The notes: generated by a model from the letters alone, not told the origin. Positions 25,375 through 35,542 are shown, counted from the first letter of the stretch. The stretch: 64,000 bases of DNA from Candidatus Marinarcus aquaticus (GCF_004116335.1 NZ_PDKN01000009.1:57037-121036); one strand, 5' to 3'. Numbers and translations: made by a program.

Positions 25375-27512
25375 TGTTGGTGAGAAAAATATCTTTAAAA
25401 CAGAATATTCTTAATATTTTTATCCTTTTTGTGATGTTTGTTACATTAACCGTGGGTTTTCTTTCGGTTTACTCTTTGTATCAATCAAAACTTAGCACGG
25501 CTGAACGCAGTCAACGTCAGGTCTTAATACAAGTGGAACAAGAAGTTGAGAAGTTCTTAAATGAAATAGAACAAAATGCTACGTATATGTTGACCAATTA
25601 CCAAAGAAGCAGTATGATTATAAAAAGTATTGTGGAACTCAATCCCAATATCTCTTCTGTACTGGTGCTAGATAAAAAGGGACAAATAGAAAACTTCTAT
25701 ACCACTTCAGATGTGAATATCTATAAAGGGTTTGATTACTCGTTAAAACGCTATTTTATAGAAATCTCTCAAGGAGAGCAAAGTTATTGGTCAGATACTT
25801 TTTTCTCATTGGTTGATGAAGATCAATCCATCACATATAGCTTTCAAATGCCATTAGATAAAGTCGGAGTTATTTTTGTTAAACTCAATAGTTTGGCTTC
25901 CTTTTGTGAACGCTACAAGAACAGTGATGATTCATATATGATTCGACTTTTGGACAGCAAAGGAGTGGTGATATTAAATCAAGATAATCCTGAGATGGTG
26001 CATCAGCAGTTCAATATTTTAAACACTAGCGTATTTAAGGACTTGATGTACAAAAACGCTCCTTATGTGATGGGAAAATATAAAGGCATTAATCAAAACA
26101 GAAAAAATATGGGAATGTATACCACCATTGAAAAAGTGGATTGGAAAGTTTTAGTGCGTGAAGATTATGATATTTTAATTGGAAGTATCAATGAAATTGT
26201 ACTGAATATTATTATCATTGCATTGATATTTTTATTGGTTTCAGTATACATTGCTCTTAAAATCGCAAAACGATTGTTTAAACAAATTGACCAATACACA
26301 GATAATATTGCACAAATATCCGCAGGAAATTATGCGATTAAGATTCAAGACTCTCCTTATAAAGAGTTTGAAACCTTTACGCAAAGTTTTGAATTGATGC
26401 AGCGTGAAATTGAAAAACGGGAAGAGTCTTTAGAAGAGTCTTTGAACAGCTTTAAATCTTTGGTTAATTCAACCATGGAAGCTATTTTGATTCATAAAGA
26501 TGGTGTTTGCTTGGATGTGAATGATGTGGCAGTTAAACTCTTTAAGTATGATAAAAAAGAGGAGATGGTAGGCAAAGAGTTTCTACATTTTGTGGCACCA
26601 TCATCTCAAAAAATTGTGCAATATAACATGGAAAAAGAGACCGAACCGTATGAAATAGAGTTTTTAAAAAAAGATGGCAGCAGTTTTATCTCGATAGGGC
26701 AAGGCAAATTTTTACATCTGTTTGGGTTGAAGCTTAAAGTCTCTACCGTTATTGATATTTCTGAAATTAAACACAAAGATAAACTGCTCTTTCAACAATC
26801 AAAAATGGCCTCCATGGGAGAGATGATTGGAAACATTGCACATCAGTGGCGACAACCATTGAGTGCTATTTCAAGTGCTGCAAGTGGGATGAAGGTACAA
26901 AAAGAATTTGGAGTGTTAACCGATGATGAAGTTGAAAGCAGTTTAAACTCTATCATGAAATCCACCCACTATTTATCAAAAACGATTGATGATTTTAGAA
27001 ACTTTTTTAAATCGGATAAAGCCAAAACCACTTTTGATGTGACCAAAGTAACAGACAATGTCATTTCCCTGTTGGCTTCGAGTTTTAAAAATTATGATAT
27101 AAAGGTGCTCAAAGAGTATGATGAATCTTTGGAAATTTTAGGTTATGAAAACGAACTCACACAAGCGATTATTAATATCTTTAACAATGCAAAAGATGCA
27201 TTGTTAGAATTACCTAGAGATAAAAAACGTTTGATTATGATTAAAGTTCGTCGCATCAAAACAGACCAAATCATCATTACAGTTCATGACAGTGCAGGGG
27301 GAATCCCTAAAAATATCATGCCATCAATTTTTGACCCATATTTTACAACCAAGTATAAACAGCAAGGTACGGGAATAGGGCTTTACATGACACATCAAAT
27401 TATTGTCTCACATATGAAAGGGAAAATAGTCGCAGAAAACAGTATGTTTACCTATGAAAATGAACAGCATTATGGGGCAAAATTCACTATTGAATTGAGT
27501 GTTAAAAAATAA
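25374..27512 (+). CDS. Membrane sensor histidine kinase with Cache-like and PAS domains
   Basis: A 712-residue kinase. A transmembrane helix at about 13-37 and a second at about 281-305 enclose a large periplasmic Cache-like domain. Then come a HAMP-like linker, a PAS domain (about 360-465, STMEAILIHKDGVCLDVNDVA), and a kinase core with H-box IGNIAHQWRQPLSAIS (His near 490), N-box INIFNNAKDAL, and glycine boxes HDSAGGIP and GTGIGLYMT. GTG 25374 overlaps the binding-protein stop; TTG or GTG codons 3 and 6 bases later are alternatives. No response regulator is adjacent, so its partner must be encoded elsewhere. Confidence 0.88.
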   Translation: MLVRKISLKQNILNIFILFVMFVTLTVGFLSVYSLYQSKLSTAERSQRQVLIQVEQEVEKFLNEIEQNATYMLTNYQRSSMIIKSIVELNPNISSVLVLDKKGQIENFYTTSDVNIYKGFDYSLKRYFIEISQGEQSYWSDTFFSLVDEDQSITYSFQMPLDKVGVIFVKLNSLASFCERYKNSDDSYMIRLLDSKGVVILNQDNPEMVHQQFNILNTSVFKDLMYKNAPYVMGKYKGINQNRKNMGMYTTIEKVDWKVLVREDYDILIGSINEIVLNIIIIALIFLLVSVYIALKIAKRLFKQIDQYTDNIAQISAGNYAIKIQDSPYKEFETFTQSFELMQREIEKREESLEESLNSFKSLVNSTMEAILIHKDGVCLDVNDVAVKLFKYDKKEEMVGKEFLHFVAPSSQKIVQYNMEKETEPYEIEFLKKDGSSFISIGQGKFLHLFGLKLKVSTVIDISEIKHKDKLLFQQSKMASMGEMIGNIAHQWRQPLSAISSAASGMKVQKEFGVLTDDEVESSLNSIMKSTHYLSKTIDDFRNFFKSDKAKTTFDVTKVTDNVISLLASSFKNYDIKVLKEYDESLEILGYENELTQAIINIFNNAKDALLELPRDKKRLIMIKVRRIKTDQIIITVHDSAGGIPKNIMPSIFDPYFTTKYKQQGTGIGLYMTHQIIVSHMKGKIVAENSMFTYENEQHYGAKFTIELSVKK

Positions 27513-27526
27513 AATTCTTAAATTAC

Positions 27527-27556
27527 TTGACAATAATTCACTCAACTTGCTATAAT
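27527..27556 (+). promoter_or_regulatory. Consensus sigma-70 promoter of clpB
   Basis: TTGACA at 27527-27532, an 18-bp spacer, then TATAAT at 27551-27556 preceded by TGC (an extended -10). Transcription should start near 27563, inside the CIRCE-like element. Confidence 0.8.
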
Positions 27557-27559
27557 TAT

Positions 27560-27586
27560 TTAGCAATTAAATACTAGGAGTGCTAA
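27560..27586. promoter_or_regulatory. CIRCE-like operator for the HrcA repressor
   Basis: Left arm TTAGCAATT (27560-27568), a 9-base spacer, right arm GAGTGCTAA (27578-27586). The right arm is the exact CIRCE half-site and the left arm matches 6 of 9 positions. Spacing is canonical. The element overlaps the transcription start and the AGGAG ribosome site of clpB, so HrcA binding should block expression until heat stress. Confidence 0.8.
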
Positions 27587-27587
27587 T

Positions 27588-30164
27588 ATGAATAAGATTT
27601 TTGAAAAACTGACCAATCAACTCGCCGAAACAATAGAGTCTTCTGTTGCTTTGGCACTGCATAATAAAAACCAAGAAGTGGAGTTTGTCCACATTATCTG
27701 GGCACTGTTAACCAATACCAATTCTGTTTTAAATCAAGTGTTCAATAAAATGAATCAAGATAAAACAGCCATTGAGTTGGATGTTAAAAGTTATGCCTCA
27801 AAACTGCCACAAGTATCAAGTGTAACCAAAGACAATATCAAAGTAGGGCGAGCCGTTGTGGATGCTTTACAAAAAGCAGAGGGCTTGATGTCAAGCAGTG
27901 GGGATAAATATATTGCCATAGATACTTTTATCCTAGCAAACTTAGACAATAAACTCTTTAAAGAGGTGATTTCTAAGTATGTGGATATGAACGAGTTTAA
28001 AAAGACCATTGAATCCATTCGTGGTGGGGCTAAAATAGAGAGCCAAAGTGGTGATGATGTGTTAGACTCATTGGCGAAATATGGAATTGATTTAAATAAA
28101 AAAGCCATTGATGGTGAACTTGACCCTGTGATTGGTCGAGATGAAGAGGTGCAACGAATGATGCAAATTCTCATTCGTAAAACCAAAAATAATCCTATTT
28201 TGCTGGGAGAACCAGGTGTGGGTAAAACAGCCATCGTTGAAGGTTTAGCGCAACGAATTGTAGCCCGTGAAGTGCCAACAAGTCTTCAAAATAAAAAGGT
28301 GATTACACTTGATATGAGTGCACTTATTGCAGGAGCCAAATATCGAGGTGAGTTTGAAGACCGACTAAAAGCTGTGATTGATGAAGTAAAAAAAGCAGGA
28401 AATATTATTCTTTTCATTGATGAGATTCACACCATCGTAGGTGCTGGTGCCAGTGAAGGAAGCATGGATGCAGCCAATATCTTAAAACCAGCTCTTGCAC
28501 GTGGTGAGTTGCATACCATTGGAGCAACGACACTTAAAGAGTACAGAAAGTATTTTGAAAAAGATGCGGCACTTCAAAGACGATTCCAACCAGTTTCAGT
28601 AGATGAACCAACCGTCAATGAAGCCATACATATCTTAAGAGGATTAAAAGAGCGATTAGAAACGCACCACAATATTACAATCAATGACAGTGCTTTAGTA
28701 GCTGCTGCTAAACTCTCTGAAAGATATATTGGGGACCGATTTTTGCCGGATAAAGCAATTGACTTAATTGATGAAGCCTCAGCTGAGCTTAAAATGCAAA
28801 TTGAGAGTGAACCCGTAGTGCTTTCAACCGTTAAAAGAGAGATTGCCACACTCAATGTTGAAAAACAAGCATTGTTAATGGAAGATAAAAAGAAAAACAA
28901 AGCCAGAATTGAAGAGATAGAGAAAGAGTTGGCCAATTTAGGTGAGAAAAAAAGAGGACTTGAAACACAGTTTGAGACTGAAAAAGAGACCTTTAATGCA
29001 GCTTCAAGTATCAAAGCTAAAATAGAAGAGCTACGAAACAAAGCAGCCATTGCCAAACGAGAGTCAAAATTTGATGAAGCAGCCAAAATAGAATATGGAG
29101 ATATTCCAGAATTGGAAGCTAAAATCAAAGAGAATGAAAACAAATGGGCCATGATGGTTGAAAATGGAACACTTTTAAGAAACAGTGTGGATGAAGACTC
29201 GATTGCAGCCATTGTAAGTAAATGGACAGGAATTCCAGTCAATAAAATGCTTTCAAGTGAGAAAGAGCGTATTTTAAAAGTACAAGAGGTACTTAAAGAG
29301 GATGTGGTAGGGCAAGATGAAGCGATCAAAGCGATCAGTCGAGCCATTAAACGAAACAAAGCAGGGTTAAGTCAAGAGAATCGTCCAATTGGATCGTTTA
29401 TGTTCTTAGGACCAACAGGTGTGGGAAAAACACAAAGTGCAAAAACGTTGGCAAAATTTTTGTTTGATGATGAAAAATCACTCATACGTTTTGATATGAG
29501 TGAATATATGGAGAAACACTCAGTCAGCCGTCTTATAGGTGCAGCTCCTGGGTATGTGGGATATGATGAGGGTGGACAGTTAACTGAAGCTGTGCGAAGA
29601 AAACCGTACAGTGTAATTTTATTTGATGAGATTGAAAAAGCGCATCCTGATGTGTTTAATATCTTACTGCAAGTATTAGATGATGGACGATTAACCGATA
29701 ACAAGGGAGTGACGATTGATTTTAAAAACACCATTATTATCTTAACATCAAACATTGGTAGTGCTAAAATCATTGAAATTTCAGATAAAGAGCAACGACG
29801 AGCTGAAGTGATGAATGAAATCAAGGGGTACTTTAAACCAGAATTTTTAAACCGACTAGATGACATCGTGATTTTTGAACAACTGGGATTGGATGCCATT
29901 ACCAATATTGTGGATATTATGTTTGATGATATCAAACGAAAAGTGGCACAAAAAGAGATTACGATTTCACTCACTCAAAGTGCCAAAGAGTACATTGCCC
30001 AAGTCGGATTTGACCCTGTATTTGGTGCACGACCTCTGAAAAGAGCGTTGTACGAAGTAGTAGAGGATAAATTAGCCGATTTAATTTTAGAAGATAAAAT
30101 TAAAGAAGGAAATGATGTCAAGTTTGATATAATAAACGGTGAAATTCAAGCGCAGATTTCGTAA
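27588..30164 (+). CDS. clpB: ATP-dependent disaggregase ClpB
   Basis: An 858-residue Hsp100 chaperone that, with DnaK, pulls proteins out of aggregates. An N-terminal Clp repeat domain (about 1-150) is followed by a first AAA domain with Walker A GEPGVGKT near 206. A long coiled-coil middle domain (about 410-530) marks ClpB rather than ClpA. The second AAA domain has Walker A GPTGVGKT near 607, and the protein ends with the C-terminal small domain. The length is normal. A strong promoter and a CIRCE-like operator precede it, which indicates heat-shock control by HrcA. Confidence 0.97.
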   Translation: MNKIFEKLTNQLAETIESSVALALHNKNQEVEFVHIIWALLTNTNSVLNQVFNKMNQDKTAIELDVKSYASKLPQVSSVTKDNIKVGRAVVDALQKAEGLMSSSGDKYIAIDTFILANLDNKLFKEVISKYVDMNEFKKTIESIRGGAKIESQSGDDVLDSLAKYGIDLNKKAIDGELDPVIGRDEEVQRMMQILIRKTKNNPILLGEPGVGKTAIVEGLAQRIVAREVPTSLQNKKVITLDMSALIAGAKYRGEFEDRLKAVIDEVKKAGNIILFIDEIHTIVGAGASEGSMDAANILKPALARGELHTIGATTLKEYRKYFEKDAALQRRFQPVSVDEPTVNEAIHILRGLKERLETHHNITINDSALVAAAKLSERYIGDRFLPDKAIDLIDEASAELKMQIESEPVVLSTVKREIATLNVEKQALLMEDKKKNKARIEEIEKELANLGEKKRGLETQFETEKETFNAASSIKAKIEELRNKAAIAKRESKFDEAAKIEYGDIPELEAKIKENENKWAMMVENGTLLRNSVDEDSIAAIVSKWTGIPVNKMLSSEKERILKVQEVLKEDVVGQDEAIKAISRAIKRNKAGLSQENRPIGSFMFLGPTGVGKTQSAKTLAKFLFDDEKSLIRFDMSEYMEKHSVSRLIGAAPGYVGYDEGGQLTEAVRRKPYSVILFDEIEKAHPDVFNILLQVLDDGRLTDNKGVTIDFKNTIIILTSNIGSAKIIEISDKEQRRAEVMNEIKGYFKPEFLNRLDDIVIFEQLGLDAITNIVDIMFDDIKRKVAQKEITISLTQSAKEYIAQVGFDPVFGARPLKRALYEVVEDKLADLILEDKIKEGNDVKFDIINGEIQAQIS

Positions 30165-30185
30165 TTCGCATTTTAAAGGTTTTTG

Positions 30186-30797
30186 ATGAAGTATTTGGTC
30201 GCTCTTTTTTTAACGTTCACGGCACTTTTTTCTACAAGTATTCATGAAGGAGAGTATGCCTTAGAGAACAGAGAGTATTCTAAAGCGTACGAAGTGTTTA
30301 TGGAAGTCATACAAGATGCGGCCAATGCAAAATATAATCTGGGTTATATGTATGAATTGGGCTTGGGTGTTCCCAGAGATTTTAATAAAGCCATTCGACT
30401 TTATAAATTGGCCGCTGCCAGTGGAAGTGTAAAAGCACAAGTGGTTTTAGGCAATATTTACTTCAATGGAATTGGTGTCAAACAAGACATCGATTTGGCC
30501 ATTCATTGGTTTGAGTTGGCCAACTCTCAAGGGGACAAAAAAGCTAAATTAGCACTCAGACAGATTGATGAAATCAAAGACAACATGGCAGAATTAACCA
30601 TTAGAAGTAACATACAAGACAACGAAGTCTATATCAATGGAAAATACAGAGGAACAGGAGCTTTAACCATTAAAATACCTGCAGGCAATCAACTTAATAT
30701 TTTGGTGCGGAAAGAGGGTTATAAACCCTTTTCTTATGAATTAGCACTTAAAAAAAGAGAGAAAAAAACGATTCAAGCAAACTTGGTAAGAGGTTAA
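30186..30797 (+). CDS. Exported Sel1-repeat protein with C-terminal PEGA domain
   Basis: A 203-residue protein with an N-terminal signal peptide (about 1-17), two Sel1-like repeats (YNLGYMYELGLGVPRDFNKAIRLYKLAA and the next, about 50-125), and a PEGA-type beta domain (about 135-203; VYINGKYRGTGALTIKIPAG). Sel1 repeats mediate protein contacts and PEGA domains are common in surface or periplasmic proteins. ATG 30186 lies 7 bases after AAAGG, better than the TTG one codon earlier. It follows clpB by 21 bases. The specific role is unknown. Confidence 0.8.
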   Translation: MKYLVALFLTFTALFSTSIHEGEYALENREYSKAYEVFMEVIQDAANAKYNLGYMYELGLGVPRDFNKAIRLYKLAAASGSVKAQVVLGNIYFNGIGVKQDIDLAIHWFELANSQGDKKAKLALRQIDEIKDNMAELTIRSNIQDNEVYINGKYRGTGALTIKIPAGNQLNILVRKEGYKPFSYELALKKREKKTIQANLVRG

Positions 30798-30850
30798 AGA
30801 TAAATCTTGAAAAGAAGCTTAATATAATTAAATCTTAAGCTTAGTTTAAC

Positions 30851-30856
30851 TATAAT
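30851..30856 (+). promoter_or_regulatory. -10 box (TATAAT) of the rpmH-rnpA-yidDC operon
   Basis: A perfect TATAAT 36 bases before the rpmH ATG. The -35 region is weak, and an AT-rich upstream tract precedes it. Confidence 0.5.
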
Positions 30857-30892
30857 CCGCAACTTAATTTGTAAAAAGAGGACATAAAGACA

Positions 30893-31027
30893 ATGAAAAG
30901 AACATATCAACCGCACAACACGCCTAGAAAAAGAACACACGGTTTCAGAGTAAGAATGAAGACTAAAAGTGGTCGAAAAGTGATCAGTGCTAGAAGAGCT
31001 AAAGGTAGAAAGAGATTAGCTGTTTAA
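30893..31027 (+). CDS. rpmH: 50S ribosomal protein L34
   Basis: A 44-residue, highly basic protein beginning [18 protein letters not shown] and ending GRKRLAV, the standard L34 sequence and length. An AGAGGA ribosome site precedes the ATG. It lies directly upstream of rnpA, as in most bacteria, and its last codons overlap the start of that gene in another frame. Confidence 0.97.
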   Translation: MKRTYQPHNTPRKRTHGFRVRMKTKSGRKVISARRAKGRKRLAV

Positions 31028-31350
31028 GTAAACAACACAGACTTAACAGTAAAAAAGATTTTAACGAACTTTATAAGTCTGGTAAAAAGTGGCACACTGA
31101 TTCCTTTGTCGCTTTTTATAAACCTGCCCAAGAGACATACGCTGCATTTGTAACATCGAAACGAGTCGGTAATGCAGTTCATCGAAACAGAGCACGACGA
31201 CGTCTACGTGCTCTGTTTTTATCTTATGAAAACAAAACACTCACTGGAAAATATATCTTTGTTGCAAAAGATAAAATACATGAAAATGATTTTGCAAAAC
31301 TTAAAAAAGATTTTCAATTCGCATTTAAACGATTAGAGTTACTGAAATGA
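31015..31350 (+). CDS. rnpA: Ribonuclease P protein component, predicted AUU start
   Basis: Frame 1 is open from 31009 to the TGA at 31348-31350 and encodes a clear Rnp[20 protein letters not shown] at the start, SFVAFYK, the [19 protein letters not shown] signature helix, then YIFVAKDK. The protein component binds the catalytic RNA that trims tRNA 5' ends. The reading frame contains no ATG, GTG or TTG codon at all. The only plausible start is ATT at 31015, 9 bases after an AAAGG site, which would give 111 residues. It overlaps the end of rpmH by 13 bases, and its TGA overlaps the yidD ATG, so translational coupling is likely. The gene is certain; the start codon is inferred. Confidence 0.88.
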   Translation: MSCLSKQHRLNSKKDFNELYKSGKKWHTDSFVAFYKPAQETYAAFVTSKRVGNAVHRNRARRRLRALFLSYENKTLTGKYIFVAKDKIHENDFAKLKKDFQFAFKRLELLK

Positions 31351-31685
31351 GAACGCTTTTAAAACTTTTGATTAAGTTTTATCAACGATTTATCTCCCCG
31401 CTTACTCCAGGAAGTTGTAGATACTACCCAACATGTTCAGAATATGCCATTTGGCAGTGTGAAAATAATAGTATATTTAAGGCGATTTATTTTACAATAA
31501 CACGCATATTAAAATGTAACCAGCTTTTTATAGGTGGTTGCGATTACCCTGTAATCAAATATAAATGTAAACAGAATATTGTCTTTAAAAAAATAGCTGT
31601 AAAGTATTGGTACGTGCCAATCAATAAAGATGATTTTTACGTAATAAAAAATTGGGAGTATAAAAAGAAGAATGAGTCCAAATAA
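31347..31685 (+). CDS. yidD: Membrane protein insertion efficiency factor YidD
   Basis: A 112-residue protein. The family block KFYQRFISPLTPGSCRYYPTCSEYA lies near the N-terminus, followed by RILKCNQLFIGGCDYPV. YidD sits on the inner face of the membrane and assists YidC. It overlaps rnpA by 4 bp and yidC by 14 bp. The C-terminal tail of about 25 residues beyond the core is longer than in many homologues. Confidence 0.94.
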   Translation: MRTLLKLLIKFYQRFISPLTPGSCRYYPTCSEYAIWQCENNSIFKAIYFTITRILKCNQLFIGGCDYPVIKYKCKQNIVFKKIAVKYWYVPINKDDFYVIKNWEYKKKNESK

Positions 31686-33297
31686 TAATAATCAAGGTAT
31701 GCAAAAACGAATGCTCGTCATGACATTGGTCGTTTTTGCATTTTTTTTAGCATATGAGTTTTTAGTATTAAAGCCACAACAAGAGGCAAAAGCAAAAGAG
31801 CAAGCACAACAAACACAACAAGCTCAACAAGTGACAAGTAACCAAGCTCCAAGTATAGCAAATGAGATGAACCAAGCACCACAAATGGTTCAAGGTGATG
31901 TAAATACAAACAGTGTAAATGTTGCTCCAGCGTTGGGATTAGCTCCTAAAAATGTTGCTGCAACCGTTACAACGAATAAAAGTAAATATGAAATTGATAA
32001 TTTAGGTCGAATTGCTCAAGTAACACTTTTAGAGACAAAGTATGTCAATGAAGATCAAAAACAGATTCAACTGTTTGATTTAAATCAGTTACGACCTTTA
32101 GAAGTTCGATTTTCTGATGCGAATATCAATGAAGAAGCATTTAAAACCAATGTGGTTGCAAGTCAAGCTTCTGTTGATGCAACTCAAAATAAACAAGAAT
32201 TGGTTTTAACACAAACTCTTTCATCTGTAGTTGTAACAAAAACATTAACATTTTATCCTGATGGACACTATGATGTAAATGTCAAAACTTCTACACCACA
32301 AACATTTTTCTTAACTACAGGATTCAGACCAAATGTATTGGTTGATATGTATGCAGACCATGGTGCACTTTTAAAGCTCAACGATGGAACACTCACCACT
32401 TTTCTTGATGGTGATATGGAAAAAACAGAGAGTTTAACGGGTGTTAAATTTGCTTCAGCATTTGATCGATACTATACAAGTGTGTTGTATAACTTTGATA
32501 AAAGCATGTCTGTTTCTGTAATGAAAGATGGAAACAAAGACCCACAAATGTTTATTCACGGTAATGGTGATTTAACCGTAAGTGGATACGCAGGACCAAA
32601 AGAGCATATTTTACTGCATAAATTAAACCCAGAACTTGTTGATGTAATTGAGTATGGGTTCTTTACATTCTTAGCTAAACCAATGTTTGTATTTTTACAA
32701 TTCTTACAAACATATATTGGGAACTGGGGATGGACAATTGTTGCATTGACAATCATTATTAAACTGATTTTATTCCCATTATCGTATAAAGGTATGGTTT
32801 CTATGCAAAAGCTTAAAGAGCTTGCGCCAAAAATCAAAGATCTTCAAACCAAATATAAAGATGATAAACAACGACAATCTGCAGCAATGATGGAATTGTA
32901 TAAAAAACATGGTGCAAATCCAATGGGTGGATGTCTCCCATTGATTTTACAAATTCCAGTATTCTTTGCTATTTACCGTGTGTTATTGAACTCAATTGAG
33001 TTAAAAGGGGCAGAGTGGATTTTCTGGATTCACGATTTAGCTGAAATGGATCCATATTTTGTATTACCAATTTTAATGGGTGCATCAATGTTCTTACAAC
33101 AAAAGTTAACACCAAATACACTTCAAGATGAGATGCAAAAGAAAATTTTCCAATTTTTACCAGTAGTATTTACATTCTTTTTCTTGTGGTTCCCAGCTGG
33201 ATTAACTCTGTACTGGTTTATCAATAACGTATTTACTATAGGGCAACAATACTATATTAATTCAGTCTTTGAAAAACAAAAAGCCATTAAAAAATAG
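31672..33297 (+). CDS. yidC: Membrane protein insertase YidC
   Basis: A 541-residue inner-membrane insertase. One N-terminal transmembrane helix (about 12-28) and a Gln-rich linker lead into the large periplasmic beta domain (about 95-330). The conserved five-helix core follows from about 345, with LQTYIGNWGWTIVALTIIIK and NPMGGCLPLILQIPVFFAIYRVL. The protein inserts membrane proteins with or without SecYEG. The gene is placed between yidD and jag, as is usual. Confidence 0.97.
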   Translation: MSPNNNNQGMQKRMLVMTLVVFAFFLAYEFLVLKPQQEAKAKEQAQQTQQAQQVTSNQAPSIANEMNQAPQMVQGDVNTNSVNVAPALGLAPKNVAATVTTNKSKYEIDNLGRIAQVTLLETKYVNEDQKQIQLFDLNQLRPLEVRFSDANINEEAFKTNVVASQASVDATQNKQELVLTQTLSSVVVTKTLTFYPDGHYDVNVKTSTPQTFFLTTGFRPNVLVDMYADHGALLKLNDGTLTTFLDGDMEKTESLTGVKFASAFDRYYTSVLYNFDKSMSVSVMKDGNKDPQMFIHGNGDLTVSGYAGPKEHILLHKLNPELVDVIEYGFFTFLAKPMFVFLQFLQTYIGNWGWTIVALTIIIKLILFPLSYKGMVSMQKLKELAPKIKDLQTKYKDDKQRQSAAMMELYKKHGANPMGGCLPLILQIPVFFAIYRVLLNSIELKGAEWIFWIHDLAEMDPYFVLPILMGASMFLQQKLTPNTLQDEMQKKIFQFLPVVFTFFFLWFPAGLTLYWFINNVFTIGQQYYINSVFEKQKAIKK

Positions 33298-33309
33298 TAG
33301 GATATTATT

Positions 33310-34191
33310 ATGAAAAAGTTTGAAGCAACGTGTTTAGAAGAAGCTTATGAACTGGCGACTAATGAATTTAATTGTTCTATAACTGATTTAAAAATTGATA
33401 TTATTCAACAATCCAGTAAAGGGTTTTTAGGTTTTGGACGAAAAACAGCCATTATTATGGCTGTTCCAAGGCGTGGCGCCCATCACCATAATCGACGAAG
33501 AGAACCAAAATATCGAAAAAATTGTATTAAAATAGAAGAAGTATCGAAAAAAATTGCTGAAAACTGTAAAGATGAGCACAGCGAAGAGTGCCAAAAAGCA
33601 AAACGTGAACTTGAAAAATACAAATCTACTCCCAAACTCAAAGAAAAAGACTCTATTTTTGATAACTTCTACACTGAATGTAATGAAAAATTTGATGAAA
33701 AATCAAACAAACTTTTTATTAAAAGAGACCAACAAGAGATCATCGATGAAATCAAAAAAGATGTCAATATGTTGTTTGGACAAACCTGTTTTTTGCTTGA
33801 TGAAATCAAAGTGGATTTTTATGATGAAGAGACGGTATACATTGAGTTTACAGGTGAAGACTCTGCTTTACTTATAGGTAAAGAAGGATACCGATACAAA
33901 GCCTTATCCTATATTCTGTTTAACTGGATCAATGAAAAGTATGGATTGATGCTTCGATTAGAGATTGCTGAGTTCTTGAAAAATCAAGAAGAGGCGATTC
34001 ATAACTATTTAGAACCAGTGATTGAGAACATCAAACAAAATGGTTCGTATAAAACAAAACCACTTGATGGTATATTAGTGCATATTGCACTTAAACGACT
34101 TCGAGAAGAGTTCCCTGATAAGTATGTGGCAGTGAAAACCAATCAAAGAGGCGATAAGTACGTGCTTGTCAATGAGTATAAAGCAAAGTAA
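33310..34191 (+). CDS. jag: Jag/KhpB-like RNA-binding protein
   Basis: A 293-residue cytosolic protein. An N-terminal Jag_N domain (about 1-50, KKFEATCLEEAYELATNEF, GFLGFGRKTA), a charged middle region with Cys/His clusters, a KH-type domain (about 165-225, LLIGKEGYRYKALSYILFNWINEKYG) and a C-terminal R3H domain (about 230-290) are visible. Homologues bind small RNAs and mRNAs. It lies 12 bases after yidC and 6 bases before mnmE. Confidence 0.9.
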   Translation: MKKFEATCLEEAYELATNEFNCSITDLKIDIIQQSSKGFLGFGRKTAIIMAVPRRGAHHHNRRREPKYRKNCIKIEEVSKKIAENCKDEHSEECQKAKRELEKYKSTPKLKEKDSIFDNFYTECNEKFDEKSNKLFIKRDQQEIIDEIKKDVNMLFGQTCFLLDEIKVDFYDEETVYIEFTGEDSALLIGKEGYRYKALSYILFNWINEKYGLMLRLEIAEFLKNQEEAIHNYLEPVIENIKQNGSYKTKPLDGILVHIALKRLREEFPDKYVAVKTNQRGDKYVLVNEYKAK

Positions 34192-34197
34192 ATTTTT

Positions 34198-35538
34198 ATG
34201 AGCTTTGATGATACGATTGTAGCCATTGCTACAGCAAATGCCATTGGTTCTATCTCTATTGTAAGAGTAAGTGGGAAGGATGCCCTTAACATTGCTCTTG
34301 CACTTTCAAAACGAAAAGAATTAACTCCCCGATACGCAACACTGAACACACTGTATGATTCCAAAAATGAAGTTTTGGATGAGGCTTTGATTTTGTATTT
34401 TAAAAATCCTTTTTCATTTACAGGCGAAGATATTGTAGAGTTTCAATGTCATGGTGGTTTGGCCATTTCAAGTCTGGTTGTGGATGAAGTGATTAAACAA
34501 GGTGCCAGATTAGCTGAACCAGGTGAGTTCTCAAAACGTGCATTTTTAAATGGAAAGATTGATTTAACCAAAGCAGAAGCCATAGCTAAAATCATTGAAG
34601 CCAGAAGTGAAGATGCGGTTAAGCTTTTAGCCAAACAGCTCAAAGGTGAGTTGGTCGAATTTGTTGAATCTATTCGAGAAGATTTACTTTTTATGTTGGC
34701 ATATACGGAAGTAAATATTGATTATGCTGAAGAGGATCTGCCTGAAGATATCTTCTTACAGATTGAGCAAAAACTTCAAAAAATCATGGAAAAACTGCAT
34801 GACACCCTTAATGCCAGCAGACGACGTGAAGGTTTAATTGAAGGCTTTAAAGTGGCCATCATTGGAAAACCCAATGTAGGAAAATCTTCACTTTTAAATA
34901 AGCTTTTAAACTTTGATAGAGCCATTATTTCTGATATTGCAGGGACAACTCGAGACACCATTGAAGAGAGTGTAAAAATTGGTACACACCTTATTAAGAT
35001 TGTAGACACTGCAGGTATTCGAGAAGCAAGTGATGTGATTGAAAAAATTGGTATTGAAAAATCTTTAGAAGCTGTCAATGAAGCCGATATTATCATTGCA
35101 CTGTTTGATAACTCAAAAAAAGTGGATGCTGAAGATAAAAAGATACTTGAACTTTTAGAGAGTATCACAGATAAAGAGGTTATAACTGTATTGAATAAAG
35201 TTGATTTAGATGCACAGTTTGATAAAAGTGTTCTTTTTTCTCATATTGAACTGAGCACCAAACAAAGTATCAATCCATTGGTTCAAGCATTGGAAAAACT
35301 TTTGGATAATAACTCATCAACTGAAGGAATGACACTTATATCTAAACGACAAGTAAGTGCAGTTGAAGAGACCTTAGGGTATATTCTTCAAGCAAACATG
35401 CCTTTACAAACAGGTGAATTGGAATTCTTTGCGCATCATATTAATGAGGCGTTACAACACATCTCAAATATCACTCGACCGTATCAACACGATGAGATGT
35501 TGGATGTGATGTTTGGCTCATTTTGTTTAGGGAAATAA
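34198..35538 (+). CDS. mnmE: tRNA modification GTPase MnmE (TrmE)
   Basis: A 446-residue protein which, with MnmG, modifies the wobble uridine of certain tRNAs. It has the N-terminal folate-binding domain (TIVAIATANAIGSISIVRVSG) and central helices. An inserted G domain has P-loop GKPNVGKSSLLN, switch IAGTTRDT, DTAGI and NKVD. The C-terminal FCLGK end holds the family's catalytic cysteine. The length is normal, and the gene is last in the operon that began at rpmH. Confidence 0.96.
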   Translation: MSFDDTIVAIATANAIGSISIVRVSGKDALNIALALSKRKELTPRYATLNTLYDSKNEVLDEALILYFKNPFSFTGEDIVEFQCHGGLAISSLVVDEVIKQGARLAEPGEFSKRAFLNGKIDLTKAEAIAKIIEARSEDAVKLLAKQLKGELVEFVESIREDLLFMLAYTEVNIDYAEEDLPEDIFLQIEQKLQKIMEKLHDTLNASRRREGLIEGFKVAIIGKPNVGKSSLLNKLLNFDRAIISDIAGTTRDTIEESVKIGTHLIKIVDTAGIREASDVIEKIGIEKSLEAVNEADIIIALFDNSKKVDAEDKKILELLESITDKEVITVLNKVDLDAQFDKSVLFSHIELSTKQSINPLVQALEKLLDNNSSTEGMTLISKRQVSAVEETLGYILQANMPLQTGELEFFAHHINEALQHISNITRPYQHDEMLDVMFGSFCLGK

Positions 35539-35542
35539 AACT

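Noticed and set aside
28574..29974. Long open frames opposite clpB (200-261 codons)
   Set aside because: They are antisense to a clear ClpB reading frame, Ser-rich in the way mirror frames are, and lack ribosome sites.
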